NCBI GenBank assembly: GCA_963281255.1
Contig: OY725494.1
Span: forward strand, 4,911,934-4,975,933
Length of the DNA stretch: 64,000 bases
Source of the DNA: Aphrocallistes beatrix
Taxonomy: Eukaryota; Porifera; Hexactinellida; Sceptrulophora; Aphrocallistidae
Direction of reading: 5' to 3'
The notes below the pieces were generated by a model, which had not been told where the DNA came from, made no database searches, and saw only the letters and a list, made by a program, of their open reading frames with translations. Below, piece by piece: positions 53,294-63,769 of the stretch (positions within the stretch are counted from its first letter, which is position 1; each line of letters starts with the position of its first letter). A program made the position numbers and the translations under genes.

Positions 53294-54520
53294 TTACATA
53301 CTTACCAACGATCCCGTTTTTCAGACATAAGTTGAAAATAATGTCCCGCGAAACTTTCCAAAAAGTAGAATTGTCCCGATTCTCAGTGTATAGGATTAAT
53401 ATATCCCACCAAATAGCTCAATATCCCACCAAATAGCTCTATATCCCGCTAAATAGCTCTATGTCCCACCAAATAGCTCTATATCCCACCAAATAGCTCT
53501 ATATCCCGCTAAATAGCTATATGTCCCGCCAAATAGCTCTATATCCCGTTAAATAGCTCTATATCCCACCAAATAGCTCTATATCCCGCTAAATAGCTCT
53601 ATATCCCGTTAAATAGCTCTATATCCCACCAAATAGCTCTATATCCCACCAAATAGCTATATATCCCGCTAAATAGCTCTATATCCCGCTAAATAGCTCT
53701 ATATCCCGTTAAATAGCTCTATATCCCACCAAATAGCTATATATCCCGCTAAATAGCTATATATCCCGTTAAATAGCTCTATATCCCGCTAAATAGCTCT
53801 ATATCCCACCAAATAGCTCTATATCCCACCAAATAGCTCTATATCCCACCAAATAGCTCTATATCCCGCTAAATAGCTATATATCCCGCTAAATAGCTCT
53901 ATATCCCGTTAAATAGCTCTATATCCCACCAAATAGCTCTATATCCCACCAAATAGCTCTATATCCCGCTAAATAGCTATATATCCCGTTAAATAGCTCT
54001 ATATCCCGCTAAATAGCTCTATATCCCGTTAAATAGCTCTATATCCCACCAAATAGCTCTATATCCCACCAAATAGCTCTATATCCCGCTAAATAGCTCT
54101 ATATCCCGCTAAATAGCTCTATATCCCGTTAAATAGCTCTATATCCCACCAAATAGCTCTATATCCCACCAAATAGCTCTATATCCCGCTAAATAGCTAT
54201 ATATCCCGCTAAATAGCTCTATATCCCGCTAAATAGCTCTATATCCCGTTAAATAGCTCTATATCCCGCTAAATAGCTCTATATCCCGTTAAATAGCTCT
54301 ATATCCCACCAAATAGCTCTATATCCCGCTAAATAGCTCTATATCCCGTTAAATAGCTCTATATCCCGCTAAATAGCTCTATATCCCGTTAAATAGCTCT
54401 ATATCCCGTTAAATAGCTCTATATCCCGCTAAATAGCTCTATATCCCGTTAAATAGCTCTATATCCCGCTAAAATATTACTTATGTCCCGATTTTTTCCT
54501 TGCTGAGGTTGGCATGTATT
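53294..54520. mobile_element. MITE expanded by an internal minisatellite
   Basis: The outer ends are CATACTTACCAAC (left) and GTTGGCATGTATTAAT (right), similar to the MITE at 46511-46969. ATGTCCCG occurs on both sides of the interior, suggesting that the satellite grew from a word native to the element. A degraded relative with GGTTGGCATGC lies at about 58240-58395. Confidence 0.6.
53395..54475. repeat. 20-bp minisatellite, about 54 units
   Basis: Unit AAATAGCTCTATATCCCNNN, where NNN is ACC, GCT or GTT (once GCC), with occasional CTAT for CTCT. The variants recur in the order ACC-ACC-GCT-GCT-GTT with local shifts, a higher-order period near 100 bp. Stop codons occur in every unit frame, so it is non-coding. 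Confidence 0.95.
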
Positions 54521-55028
54521 AATCATATTAAAAATATCCCAACGTTTGATTCATAAATGACGATGTAATGAGAAGAAATATATTTATAGAATTCTGTCTA
54601 AAAGGACTCTTGTAATAGTATAGAGCAGTGCTTATGCTATTTTCAATGATTCAAATTTAATTAATAATTATTATTAACATTAGTCCACATTTCATTTTAC
54701 AAATAGTTGCTTATATACAAATTTTGAATTTATTTAATTAAGCATGTCATTACTATTATCTGTGCATGTTATAGGTTAAAGTTCCACTCTGTATCCTAAC
54801 TTGGTTAAATTTAGGTGACTGGAAACCCAATTGGGATGATCTTTCAACCAAAATGTCCACCTTGCAGGTACTAATCTGAAACAGTGTCGGGCACACATCG
54901 GTTTGTTGTATTTACCGTCGAGAGTTTTTAGACCAATGAAACATTCTCTTTCTCCCTGCTGATGATATTTTGTAAATTTAGGATGTTATACACAGTTTAT
55001 GTGCACAGGAATTGTTGACACAGCAAAT
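54521..55028. other. Intergenic, nothing recognised
   Basis: 5' flank of bZIP-like copy 6. Confidence 0.45.
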
Positions 55029-55040
55029 ATATATATATTT
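55029..55040 (+). promoter_or_regulatory. TATA-like box of bZIP-like copy 6
   Basis: An AT run (TATATATATTTA) about 40-50 bp before the ATG at 55078. Less specific than in the other copies. Confidence 0.45.
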
Positions 55041-55077
55041 ATTTATGTTGAATTAATCATTAAAAAATTGGTCGAAA

Positions 55078-55437
55078 ATGGCTGAGAATTACATGGGGAG
55101 CTTCGTGAATTCTTCCATTCAGTTTTCACGAGACTTTCCGTATCTGAGTGACAGGCAGATACGAGACTTGCACTACATCGATTTCGAACTCACTCTGCAA
55201 TCAGTGGGAGCTAACGTCTACGAAATCTTCAGTTTGAAACTGAAACGGAAAAGATTGAAGAAATGTCTTTGGAAGCAAAACCATGACACAGCATTTCGAA
55301 TAGAATGTCAGAGGTTGGAGGCTATTGTGGAGCGTTTGATTGGAGAGAGAAACGATCTGTGCGATCTAAAGGAATCTCTCATTGCCGAGATGGAGCACTA
55401 CAAGCGAATGCTGCAAGTTGAGCCTACTCAAAAGTAA
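55078..55437 (+). CDS. Maf-like bZIP-family protein, copy 6 (119 aa)
   Basis: Single exon. Contains FPYLSDRQIRDLHYIDF, then LKLKRKRLKKCLWKQNHD as the basic region with Lys and Asp at the positions of the invariant Asn and Arg, and a zipper (RLIGERNDLCDLKESLIAEM). Closest to copy 7. Confidence 0.78.
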   Translation: MAENYMGSFVNSSIQFSRDFPYLSDRQIRDLHYIDFELTLQSVGANVYEIFSLKLKRKRLKKCLWKQNHDTAFRIECQRLEAIVERLIGERNDLCDLKESLIAEMEHYKRMLQVEPTQK

Positions 55438-56957
55438 CTAAGTGTCAGTAACTCTTGGTGCTAGGACTGTAAATATTGTGTCTAATTAATCATTGCTCAT
55501 TTATCATCAACTTTGCATGGGACACTAACTACTCCTACTGTACTGTCCACTCATTATTTATCTCTCTTTTTTTTGTAGTATTTGTGCTATTATAGGTTGT
55601 TAGTTATTAATTTTTAGATTTTATTATCCAAATTTACATTCTACTAGTAGTTGAGCGGTTCGATAGCTATAACGTCTCGTTCTTCAATCAAGTCTCAACA
55701 AATCACTGATGTTTTTCATTTGCTTTAATTAAAACTCGATTCGGACTAGGAATTTTGCTAACTCATTTCCGGTTAAGCCATTTAAGGCGGGGAAACCCTA
55801 AAAGTGCGGGGTACATTCTATAAATAGAATTGACCCCAAGGGTAAATCGGGGTTTAAGCCACCACTCACATTTAGTTCTAAACACGCTAAATAGTAGTGT
55901 GCTTGTATTCAGTATTCATTGGACTGTCACAATCAAACAAGCTGAGTTATATTTTTAGTTTACTTGTACGTCTACATTTTATCATTAAATAGTATTAAGT
56001 AGTAGGCCCCTTGAGGTCGTGAAACACAATACACTATTTGTAGCAGGGAAAACATTCAAGTATCACCAAGCGATTGTATAATTTCTACGTTTAAATTCGA
56101 TGGTTTACGAGTTATTAGACAATTTAGCATATTGGTCACATCTAGTAATTTGTCGAATAACTTGTAAACCATTGAAAAAAGTCCAAATTTTTCGCATCAA
56201 CCCATTCACTGCTCAGTTCTATGCAAACAACTTTAAATTAAAAACACCTAGGCTTTGAAAATCACTAAATTCGCCACAAATATAATCTATTGTACAATAG
56301 TATTATGACTAATCAAAATTTTAGTGACGAATATTTATATATTCTGGTAGTACATTCCTGAGCTCTATTCTTCGTAGTTAATTATTTAAGGCAGATCATG
56401 TAGTATTAGTTCAATCATCTCCTATCGCATCCCTAGTCCAAAATCCGCAAGTTACTGTGAGGCCTTATATGTAGTAGGCTATGCTGGAATATATCCTTAC
56501 AAATTCAAATTAGTACAGGAGGTGCCTATTGATTCAATCTATGCTGTATTTGGACCACAAGTCGATCGGAGTTCGTTGCTGATTTATTCGTATCGAAAGT
56601 TACACCACCATTCCTTTTTGATATTTCGAGTTAATCTCTGAATAACTTATTTGATAAGAATTCTTGCTTCTTTCAGGATTAATATTGTCTTGATAACTGA
56701 ATAATTAATAAAATATACTAGCATGCAATTATTAAATTCTTATTTCAACAGTAAATAATACAAATGAAAACTAACAAAACAATATCAAAAGTGCAGAGGA
56801 TCTAGCATAACGCTATAGTGGCTCTCTACGAAGGTTCACAGATTAGTTAAAAGTGGGAGTTTTATGATTCAATATATTAATTGCATGGTTTGTTGCGCGC
56901 CTAACTGTTAATGCATTGCAACATCATTCATCTTGCCTGGGACACTCCACTAGAATA
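55438..56957. other. Intergenic with one TATA-bearing element
   Basis: Contains the P5 element (55762-55845). Apart from that no gene or repeat recognised. Confidence 0.45.
55762..55845. mobile_element. TATA-bearing element, type 2 (P5)
   Basis: CATTTCCGGTT...GGCGGGGAAACCCTAAAAGTG then GGGGTACATTCTATAAATAG and TGACCCC. Matches the complement of 37692-37790. Confidence 0.55.
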
Positions 56958-57323
56958 CTAGAATGAGGTATCGCTAGCATGCATCTGTTCCAGCAATACC
57001 TTGTAGTGGCTGATTTCTTCGACGATGCAGTCCTTAAGTCGAGATAGATCGCTCTTCTCCTGTGCGAGTCTACTCACGACTGTTTCAAGCTTACTGCATT
57101 CCATACGCTCCAATCGGTCGTGGTCCTGCTTCCAATTGGATTTCTTCAAACTCTTTCGTTTCAACTTAAGAATAATAGCCTCGACGCTGCTAGCTCCCAC
57201 TAATTGCAGTGCTAGTTCGAAATCTATGCAATCCAAGTCTCGAATTTGTTCATCAGTTAAATAGGGAAATTCTGGCATTATTTGGATGGAAGAATCGACC
57301 AAAATTTGATTCTTCGCTTCCAT
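56958..57323 (-). CDS. Maf-like bZIP-family protein, copy 7 (121 aa)
   Basis: Single exon. FPYLTDEQIRDLDCIDFELA is the extended homology helix. The basic region LKRKSLKKSNWKQDHDRLER has Lys at the Asn position and Asp at the Arg position. Zipper RLAQEKSDLSRLKDCIVEEI. Divergent orientation to copy 6, 1.5 kb apart. Confidence 0.78.
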   Translation of the reverse strand: MEAKNQILVDSSIQIMPEFPYLTDEQIRDLDCIDFELALQLVGASSVEAIILKLKRKSLKKSNWKQDHDRLERMECSKLETVVSRLAQEKSDLSRLKDCIVEEISHYKVLLEQMHASDTSF

Positions 57324-57357
57324 TTGGATTCCAACTTACAATGAGAGTTCTTCTTAA

Positions 57358-57365
57358 TATTTATA
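57358..57365 (-). promoter_or_regulatory. TATA box of bZIP-like copy 7
   Basis: TATAAATA on the minus strand, 42 bp before the ATG. Confidence 0.6.
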
Positions 57366-57540
57366 TGAGAAGAATTCATGTTCTGTTGTTCGAATTCGGG
57401 ATTCTCTCTTCAGGAAAGCATACTTTAGACAAATCTTTAGACAATTAAGCTTTGATGCGCATTGTTTATGCAAATATATACTTAGCTGCAGACATCCCAG
57501 CTTCTAAATCTATTTATAGAAATGGCAGTAATCAGAATTA

Positions 57541-58095
57541 ATATTATGCAATTTAACCCTAGCTTACTCGAACAGAATTGGTATAAAGTAGAAAGTGAGG
57601 GTTGGACTTAACACCTCACAGAGACTTAGAGGTTTCAAGTTGCATTATAGCTGCAAGAATAGACTAGTACGGAGAGATATACAGGACTACTACAGCACAC
57701 AAGATACGGAATAGGAGTGTCTATAATGCAAAGGAGAATTCGGTTTATTGATTATAATATAATTATACGTATAATGTAGTGATTACCGAACATTAACGAA
57801 ATATTGCGATCATGGCAAATCATGTTATGCCATTTTCCAGCACAAATTCTTCGAAAATCTTCAGTATATTTGTCTTGGAATTAGTCTGCGGTGATTGGTT
57901 AATCGAAATTGGGGATTTGGTTCTTTGCAGAAGCTGAAGGAAATAGATAATAATGATACTACAAGTAAGTAGTGGGACAGTGCTATTAGGAATTGATACA
58001 CACAAGTTGTAATCACTCTCTAAACTTGATATTTGATAGGCTAAATTGAAAAGATATCTACCAAATAGATATCTAATCTCACCAATGGAATCGTA
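57541..58095. repeat. Diverged direct repeat, copy 1
   Basis: Shares ordered blocks with 61670-62030, including GGTGATTGGTTAATC and CAGAAGCTGAA, and a CTTACTCGAACAGAATTGGT block present in both in swapped order. It precedes the membrane protein gene, as the second copy precedes its partial paralogue. Confidence 0.6.
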
Positions 58096-59600
58096 GCGTG
58101 TTAATGTTACAGTTGGCTTTGTTATTATCGACCAATAGGGATTATACCTAACTCTGTGCAAGTAATCATAATGACCATCTTACAAGTGCTGCCATCCTGT
58201 ATCAGTTCCTCCCATTGTTCTAATTGTATTGTTCCGAATTATTCTATGGATACCAAACATGCCAAATTGAGCCATAATCAAAGCGGGAAGTATTATACAC
58301 CCAATTCCGAAAGTCGAGACATAATGGGGAGGTTTCATGTAAAAACGGGACACTCGTCAAAGTTACCTCAATAGAAGAGTGACGGTTGGCATGCATGAGC
58401 TACTCCGAGATTGTGAGGTGTGTTCCCATTCATAAGTACAGAAGTTATCCGTATTCACTTCTCACTATTATCTTAGTGCAACAATTAATCTTCAGTAAAC
58501 AATGGAAGAAGTAGTAATTGTGTTTAATTGGATGAAACTGGCCTGGAAATAACTGAAATCGATTGGATAGAATCGAGCTTCAGATCACAGTGCTTTGGTA
58601 CTTCCATAAGCGCAACTAGGGCCATTAAGGCACGTAGCCACCCAGAAATCGGAACCAGTAAGGCCAGGGGGCACTGTGCACTCATCCAACTTATTTTATC
58701 TAGAAGTAGGTCATCATTCAATTCAACACAACCTAAATCCTCTTCTTGTCATAAATGCTTTCTGGCAAACAAAGTTGAAATATTGGTAAGAAAATAAATT
58801 TACTTTCGAATGATAAAAAAAATCATATTGAATAAATTTAGAATCATAAACGAAATATGGTCTCTATGATACTTATCTTACGGAGAATGATTGAGAGACA
58901 TTCACACAATTTGGAGCATAATTATAACACACTTCTAACTCTTACATGCCAAACAGGGGTAGCTATATATGTCAAAACAATTGATGCAAATAATAAACTT
59001 ACCAGAATTATTGCAAAATTCCGGGAAATTCCTTTAATTTTATCTTAAAATGCCCTTCGACTTCCTATGGACTCAGTGCAGTTGAGAGCAATCCTAATTT
59101 ACAACATCAGGACATGACTGTTCAAAGAAGTTCTATTGTGTTGAGTGAAGACAGTTACTACTCATTCCATTATTATCTAACCTGGAGAAATGGATGGCTG
59201 TGTTCAGATTAAAATTAGAAGTGAAGATATATAACTATGGGCAACTTGGACACAATACGTCAACACCAAATGATAACATGTTCCTTTATCCCATTCTTGC
59301 AAGAATAAACCTGCAAACAATAAAATTTCTAAAGTAAGTGACAAATAATAGCATTATCAGAGGTGCAGGGAGCTGGCCCATACTAATAAGTTGGCAGTAC
59401 TTAAGAACTTTTTTGCTAAATAAGCTAAACAGTTGGACAACTAAAGTAAGTCTCTGGCACACAGTTTTCTATTACTTTATTTCTCTTACTTAAAGTGTGG
59501 CATTTGAAGTTGATATGCTTGAATTGTGTAAACCATCTTCATTATTTTTCTGATATATTTATTTACTCTTCTAAACTCAAATACGTATAATCTTGACAAA
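58096..59600. other. Intergenic, 5' region of the membrane protein gene
   Basis: No gene recognised. It includes a degraded MITE (about 58240-58395). The stretch before 59670 is similar to that before 63000, down to a shared acceptor-like TGTAG, so a 5' UTR intron is likely. Confidence 0.45.
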
Positions 59601-59672
59601 ATGTCTTATCTGCAATGTCTAAAATTGTTAATTTTATTTATTGTCTACTCTGTAGGACAGCATCAGCTTGAA

Positions 59673-60578
59673 ATGGCAGAAGTGATTTACATAAAAGAGG
59701 CATCGAGAATGAAATCGAAAAAAATCGCATTCGTTTGCATTCTATCGGTCATGATAGTCGTTGTGATAGTTCTAATTCTCAGTATTGGAATTGGTGTTGC
59801 ATTTGGTGTTGTCTTCATTGGAAAACAAAGCAATACCCAAACAGCTGAAACTACTCAACCTAGTACTCAACCAACTGAAACTACACAAACTAGTACTCAA
59901 CCAACTGGAAATACACAAACTAGTACTCAACCAACTGGAAATACACAAACTAGTGCTCAACCAACTGGAAATACACAAACTAACACTCAAGCAACTGAAA
60001 AAACACTAACTAGTACTCAAACAACTGGAAATGCACAAACTAACACTCAAGCAACTGGAAATACACAAAATAACACTCAAGCAACTGAAAAAACACTAAC
60101 TAGTACTCAAACAACTGAAACTACTCAACCTAGTACTCAACCAACTGAAACTACACAAACTAGTGCTCAACCAACTGGAAATGCACAAACTAATACTCAA
60201 GCAACTGAAAAAACACTAACTAGTACTCAAACAACTGAAACTACTCAACCTAGTACTCAACCAACTGAAACTACACAAACTAGTGCTCAACCAACTGGAA
60301 ATGCACAAACTAATACTCAAGCAACTGAAAAAACACAAACTAGTACTCAAACAACTGAAACTACACAAACTAGTGCTCAACCAACTGAAACTACACAAAC
60401 TAGTGCTCGAGCAACTGAAGCTATTCAAACCAGCACTCAGGCAGCAGAAACTACTCAAGCTAGTACTCTGGCTGCTGATATCAGTGTTTTCTCTGTGGAT
60501 TCTATTACTTTACAATCAATCGAGGCTACTCAAACTGTTAACAACCAAGACATGTTCTTTACTCAGGCATCACCTTAG
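59673..60578 (+). CDS. Thr/Gln-rich single-pass membrane protein (301 aa)
   Basis: I start at the ATG at 59673: the partial paralogue has its ATG at the matching place, both following a TGTAG acceptor-like sequence. An alternative ATG at 59601 would add 24 residues. Residues about 18-48 are a long hydrophobic segment (ILSVMIVVVIVLILSIGIGV). The rest is a string of about 20-21 decapeptide-like repeats, TQTSTQPTET and TQTNTQATEK type, rich in Thr, Ser and Gln, with no Cys. Such a region would be a mucin-like O-glycosylated stalk. A short non-repetitive C-terminus follows. No homology recognised; function unknown. Confidence 0.75.
   Translation: MAEVIYIKEASRMKSKKIAFVCILSVMIVVVIVLILSIGIGVAFGVVFIGKQSNTQTAETTQPSTQPTETTQTSTQPTGNTQTSTQPTGNTQTSAQPTGNTQTNTQATEKTLTSTQTTGNAQTNTQATGNTQNNTQATEKTLTSTQTTETTQPSTQPTETTQTSAQPTGNAQTNTQATEKTLTSTQTTETTQPSTQPTETTQTSAQPTGNAQTNTQATEKTQTSTQTTETTQTSAQPTETTQTSARATEAIQTSTQAAETTQASTLAADISVFSVDSITLQSIEATQTVNNQDMFFTQASP
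59836..60478 (+). repeat. In-frame 30-bp coding minisatellite
   Basis: Unit of about 30 bp, ACTCAACCAACTGAAACTAC followed by ACAAACTAGT, repeated about 21 times. Two 120-bp blocks (around 60110-60230 and 60230-60350) are almost identical, indicating recent expansion. Confidence 0.9.
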
Positions 60579-60699
60579 TTATGTCATGTCTACGATGTAT
60601 TTGCTAAATCAGGATTAAGTGTGTGTGTGTGTGCTTTTTCTGTAACTCCTTTAGTTTCATGCAAATTAATTATTAATTAACATTGCTTGCTCCTAACTT

Positions 60700-61120
60700 A
60701 ATTGCATAGAGCCGTGAAATTCTTATGCATTATAACCATGGATGGTTTTGTAGTGTAGAATTCTGAGATTATCCGTAGAATCGTGAGATTTTGTTTTGGT
60801 CACTTAAATGGCCTTGTGGATCAATCGGTTTCATCGTAACTTGATAACCATCGCCACCAAACTGGTACGCGACACAATTTACTATGGTAAAACCTCATAT
60901 GGACCATAAATGCAAGATAAAATTCATCCATGGTCCATATGGGGTTTTACCATAGTAAATGCCACAATTGTCACAATTTGGAGGCGATGATTATCAAGTT
61001 ACGATGAAACCGATTGAACCACAAGACCATTTAAGTAAGCGAAACAAAATCTCAAGATTCTACGGATGATCTCACACTAGGGTTATGCAGCATAAGAATC
61101 TCACGGATCTACGCAACAGG
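60700..61120. mobile_element. Foldback element, about 420 bp
   Basis: Arms of about 190 bp are inverted copies. Inner ends TTTACTATGGTAAAACC and GGTTTTACCATAGTAAA; outer parts share GAGATTTTGTTT and AATTCTTATGCAT-type words. Non-coding. Confidence 0.8.
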
Positions 61121-62560
61121 ACTAAAGCATTCAGTAACTGGTTCAATTTTATATCGCAGGACAAAAAGGTTTCAAGTTTGCTAGAGTGAAACTATGATTT
61201 CAAGAGGGATATGAGAGTAGTCGGATTATGATAAAACATTTGTTAGAAATTGGTTGAAAATATGTTCGAGTTGAAAAATGATCGAGTCATTCTTATATAT
61301 CTCATCTTAAATAGACTGTGCTTAGACTGTGTCACCTATTCCAATGCCTAAAAATAGAAAATCCTCTCGCTCGACTCTGGGCAACGTAGCGCCACTCAAA
61401 ATGCCATTCGTGCAAGCACCAAATTTTCGAATCAATTTCGATAAAGTTATAACTTCGTGGATTTTCGATCTTCTTTCAGGAAATACACTTTCGATCATTT
61501 TCCAACATCGAATAAAACATTTGATCAAATTCCAACTTTAGCTTTCGTTCATTTTCCAACTTGTTTCTATTAATTCCGCTTTTCCCGAACAAGAACAGAG
61601 GAACAGTACTCTCTGTAACAGTACAGGATAAGAGCTAGAGTGTAGAGAATGCTGATGGGACAACATGTGTAGAATCTTAGTGATCTCATCATTTGAACCA
61701 TTTCCAGCAAAATATTTTTAGAACTCCGAATATTGGCCTCAGAATTAATCAGCGGTGATTGGTTAATCAAAATTGGGAGGAATTTGCGTTATTCGCAGAA
61801 GCTGAAAGAGATTGATAATAACGATTCAGTCGAACCTCCTTAGTGAACTAAGTATTTTTCTGTCCCAAATAGTTCCAAATCAAATAATATTACCTCGCTT
61901 TAAACTGTGCAATTTAACTATTGCTTACTAGAACAGAATTGGTGTTAGCATCTAGTAACAGGTCTAATCTCATTCCTTACAGAGACGTAAATGTTTCAAG
62001 TTCATCAATTTGCTTTAGGAGTGCAAGAGAGATGCCAGATGTGGATATCATGTGAAGCCATGTTACATGATCCAACGGGTACTAGTGACTAGCTTTCAAC
62101 GATTCACTCAAGCTTTTTAGAGATGTAGATTCTAAAATTATAAATATTGCATTTTCAAAACTATTTGAAAAATAACGATTGTATCTAATAATCACTCTAA
62201 TCTTCTCTTCGAAATCCAATCAGAATCCTATTCTTGCTCGCGGACATAATGACCACACATCTCTTTATGATCTAACAGAGATTTAATCGTTGAGTAAAAC
62301 ACAATTTGAAGTGGATAGACACAACTTTGGGAAACTTAATACTACTCATCAACATCAAACTATTCTTTTATCTCATCATAGTTGAGAAGTATTTCAAGTC
62401 AGCGAGAACGAATAACAGTGTTAGAAGGGAACTCACCAATACGTATTGAGTGGTTGTATATATAATGACACATTTTCCTAAAATAGCTAATTCCAAATAA
62501 TCTATTATAGTTTCTATTCGCGACGATATTATTTGGTTTCGTATCGCAGTATCTAAAGAT
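61121..62560. repeat. Intergenic with diverged direct repeat, copy 2
   Basis: The block 61670-62030 matches 57541-58095 in part. No gene recognised; a minus-strand frame at 61322-61528 ends in LGIGIGDTV, resembling the paralogue, but this may be chance. Confidence 0.5.
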
Positions 62561-62983
62561 ATGACAATCCAAGTGAATATTCTTGAACTGTGTATCCACC
62601 TTCTTTTAAAGTTTTATAGTAAATCTATTTTAAAAATTCTTTTTTACACATCGGGATTGAGTATTTCAACACTGTCGCCACCTTATAACGATAAAGATGC
62701 TGAAATTATTACTGACAATATTCAAGAAATAGTTAGACATAAATATGTTATGAAAATTGAGAAAAATCAAGATGCGATCGAAAAAGAATTCCAGCGGCAT
62801 CTTCAGAATCATTTGTACATGATGGGATCGAGTTTTAAAAATAAGCTGAATATTTTTTTGAGTTATATGCAGAAAGACACAAAGTGGCACAATTGTGTCG
62901 CGATGTGTTGGATCCCAAAACATTATAAACGCTATCCGCGATGTATTCAATTACTGATCTTATATTTTTGTTATCTTTTGTAG
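62561..62983 (+). CDS. Unsupported open frame, 140 codons
   Basis: The frame contains a charged helical segment (VRHKYVMKIEKNQDAIEKEF) and Cys/Trp near the end. It lies directly upstream of the paralogue and reads into its presumed acceptor. No domain recognised; it may be chance or an insertion. Confidence 0.25.
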   Translation: MTIQVNILELCIHLLLKFYSKSILKILFYTSGLSISTLSPPYNDKDAEIITDNIQEIVRHKYVMKIEKNQDAIEKEFQRHLQNHLYMMGSSFKNKLNIFLSYMQKDTKWHNCVAMCWIPKHYKRYPRCIQLLILYFCYLL

Positions 62984-63000
62984 AACAACACTAGTTTGAA

Positions 63001-63194
63001 ATGGAAAGAAGCTTTTCTGCACGCAAGGATAAGAAATCGAAATACGATTCGAGAACATTGGCTATAGTTGGCATTGTAGCGATTTGTGTTGCAATCGCGA
63101 TATTTATATTCCTCGGAATTGGGATTGGAGCTATGTATGCCAGTCTACGATTAACAGTCAACCTCCCTTCCATCCTTACTATTAAAACTCGATG

Positions 63195-63195
<1 letters not shown>
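63001..63195 (+). pseudogene. Membrane protein paralogue truncated by foldback element
   Basis: MERSFSARKDKKSKYDSRTL is followed by a hydrophobic segment ending FLGIGIGAMYA, like the protein at 59673-60578 (SIGIGVAFG). After about codon 57 the frame runs into element E at 63174, whose sequence supplies the stop. No Thr-rich repeats remain. Confidence 0.6.
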
Positions 63196-63231
<36 letters not shown>

Positions 63232-63769
63232 GTAACGAATTGATTGAAGAAACTGCCGGGCGCAGAAGGCTGATTTTAGGCATGTGGGAGTCTTTTGGCT
63301 ATGGCTCCAGTAAGTTCTGAGTTCAGAGCAAAATGTCGACTCATCATGGAATTATGACGTCATTGTCACATTTTTAAAAGTTAAGCAACACAGTTATTCG
63401 GGCATAACTCAGCCATTATACGAGATAGAAGGCTGAAATTTTAATAGAATCTGTATACTAACATACCTCACATATGATGCGACTTTCATCAAAAAATGAT
63501 GACTCATCACTTTGTTATGACGTCATCATTACGCATTAAAAATTTTAAAATTGACAAATTTGGTGATTTTTCGAGTGAAATCGGTTTTAACACTAAGATG
63601 GACATATTTAGAGATGTTATCTCTCTTATAATTAACCAATGTGACTCCAGGCGACCGAAGGGAGCCTCCGGCGGGCACAAAGTGTCCGCCAGCCGCGCAG
63701 CGCAAGCAAGCGCGAAGCGCGCTTGTACAATATATATACACAAACATTAATCGAGTTTTAATAGTAAGG
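63174..63769. mobile_element. Foldback element, family E, second copy
   Basis: CCTTACTATTAAAACTCGAT at the left and its complement at the right (63750-63769). The left half matches 2270-2600 but the right half differs and ends in the GC-rich sequence of repeat F, inverted. A TA microsatellite lies just inside the left end. Confidence 0.8.
63640..63728 (-). repeat. GC-rich dispersed repeat, inverted
   Basis: Complement reads ACAAGCGCGCTTCGCGCTTG and GCGGACACTTTGTGCCCGCC. Shared with 13523, 15850, 32270 and 41852. Confidence 0.7.

Noticed and set aside
53395-54475. CRISPR-like regular array
   Set aside because: Units are contiguous 20-bp tandem repeats without spacers in animal DNA; it is a minisatellite.
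61322-61528. Minus-strand frame ending LGIGIGDTV, like the membrane protein segment
   Set aside because: Only nine residues are similar, and the rest has no hydrophobic segment; probably chance.
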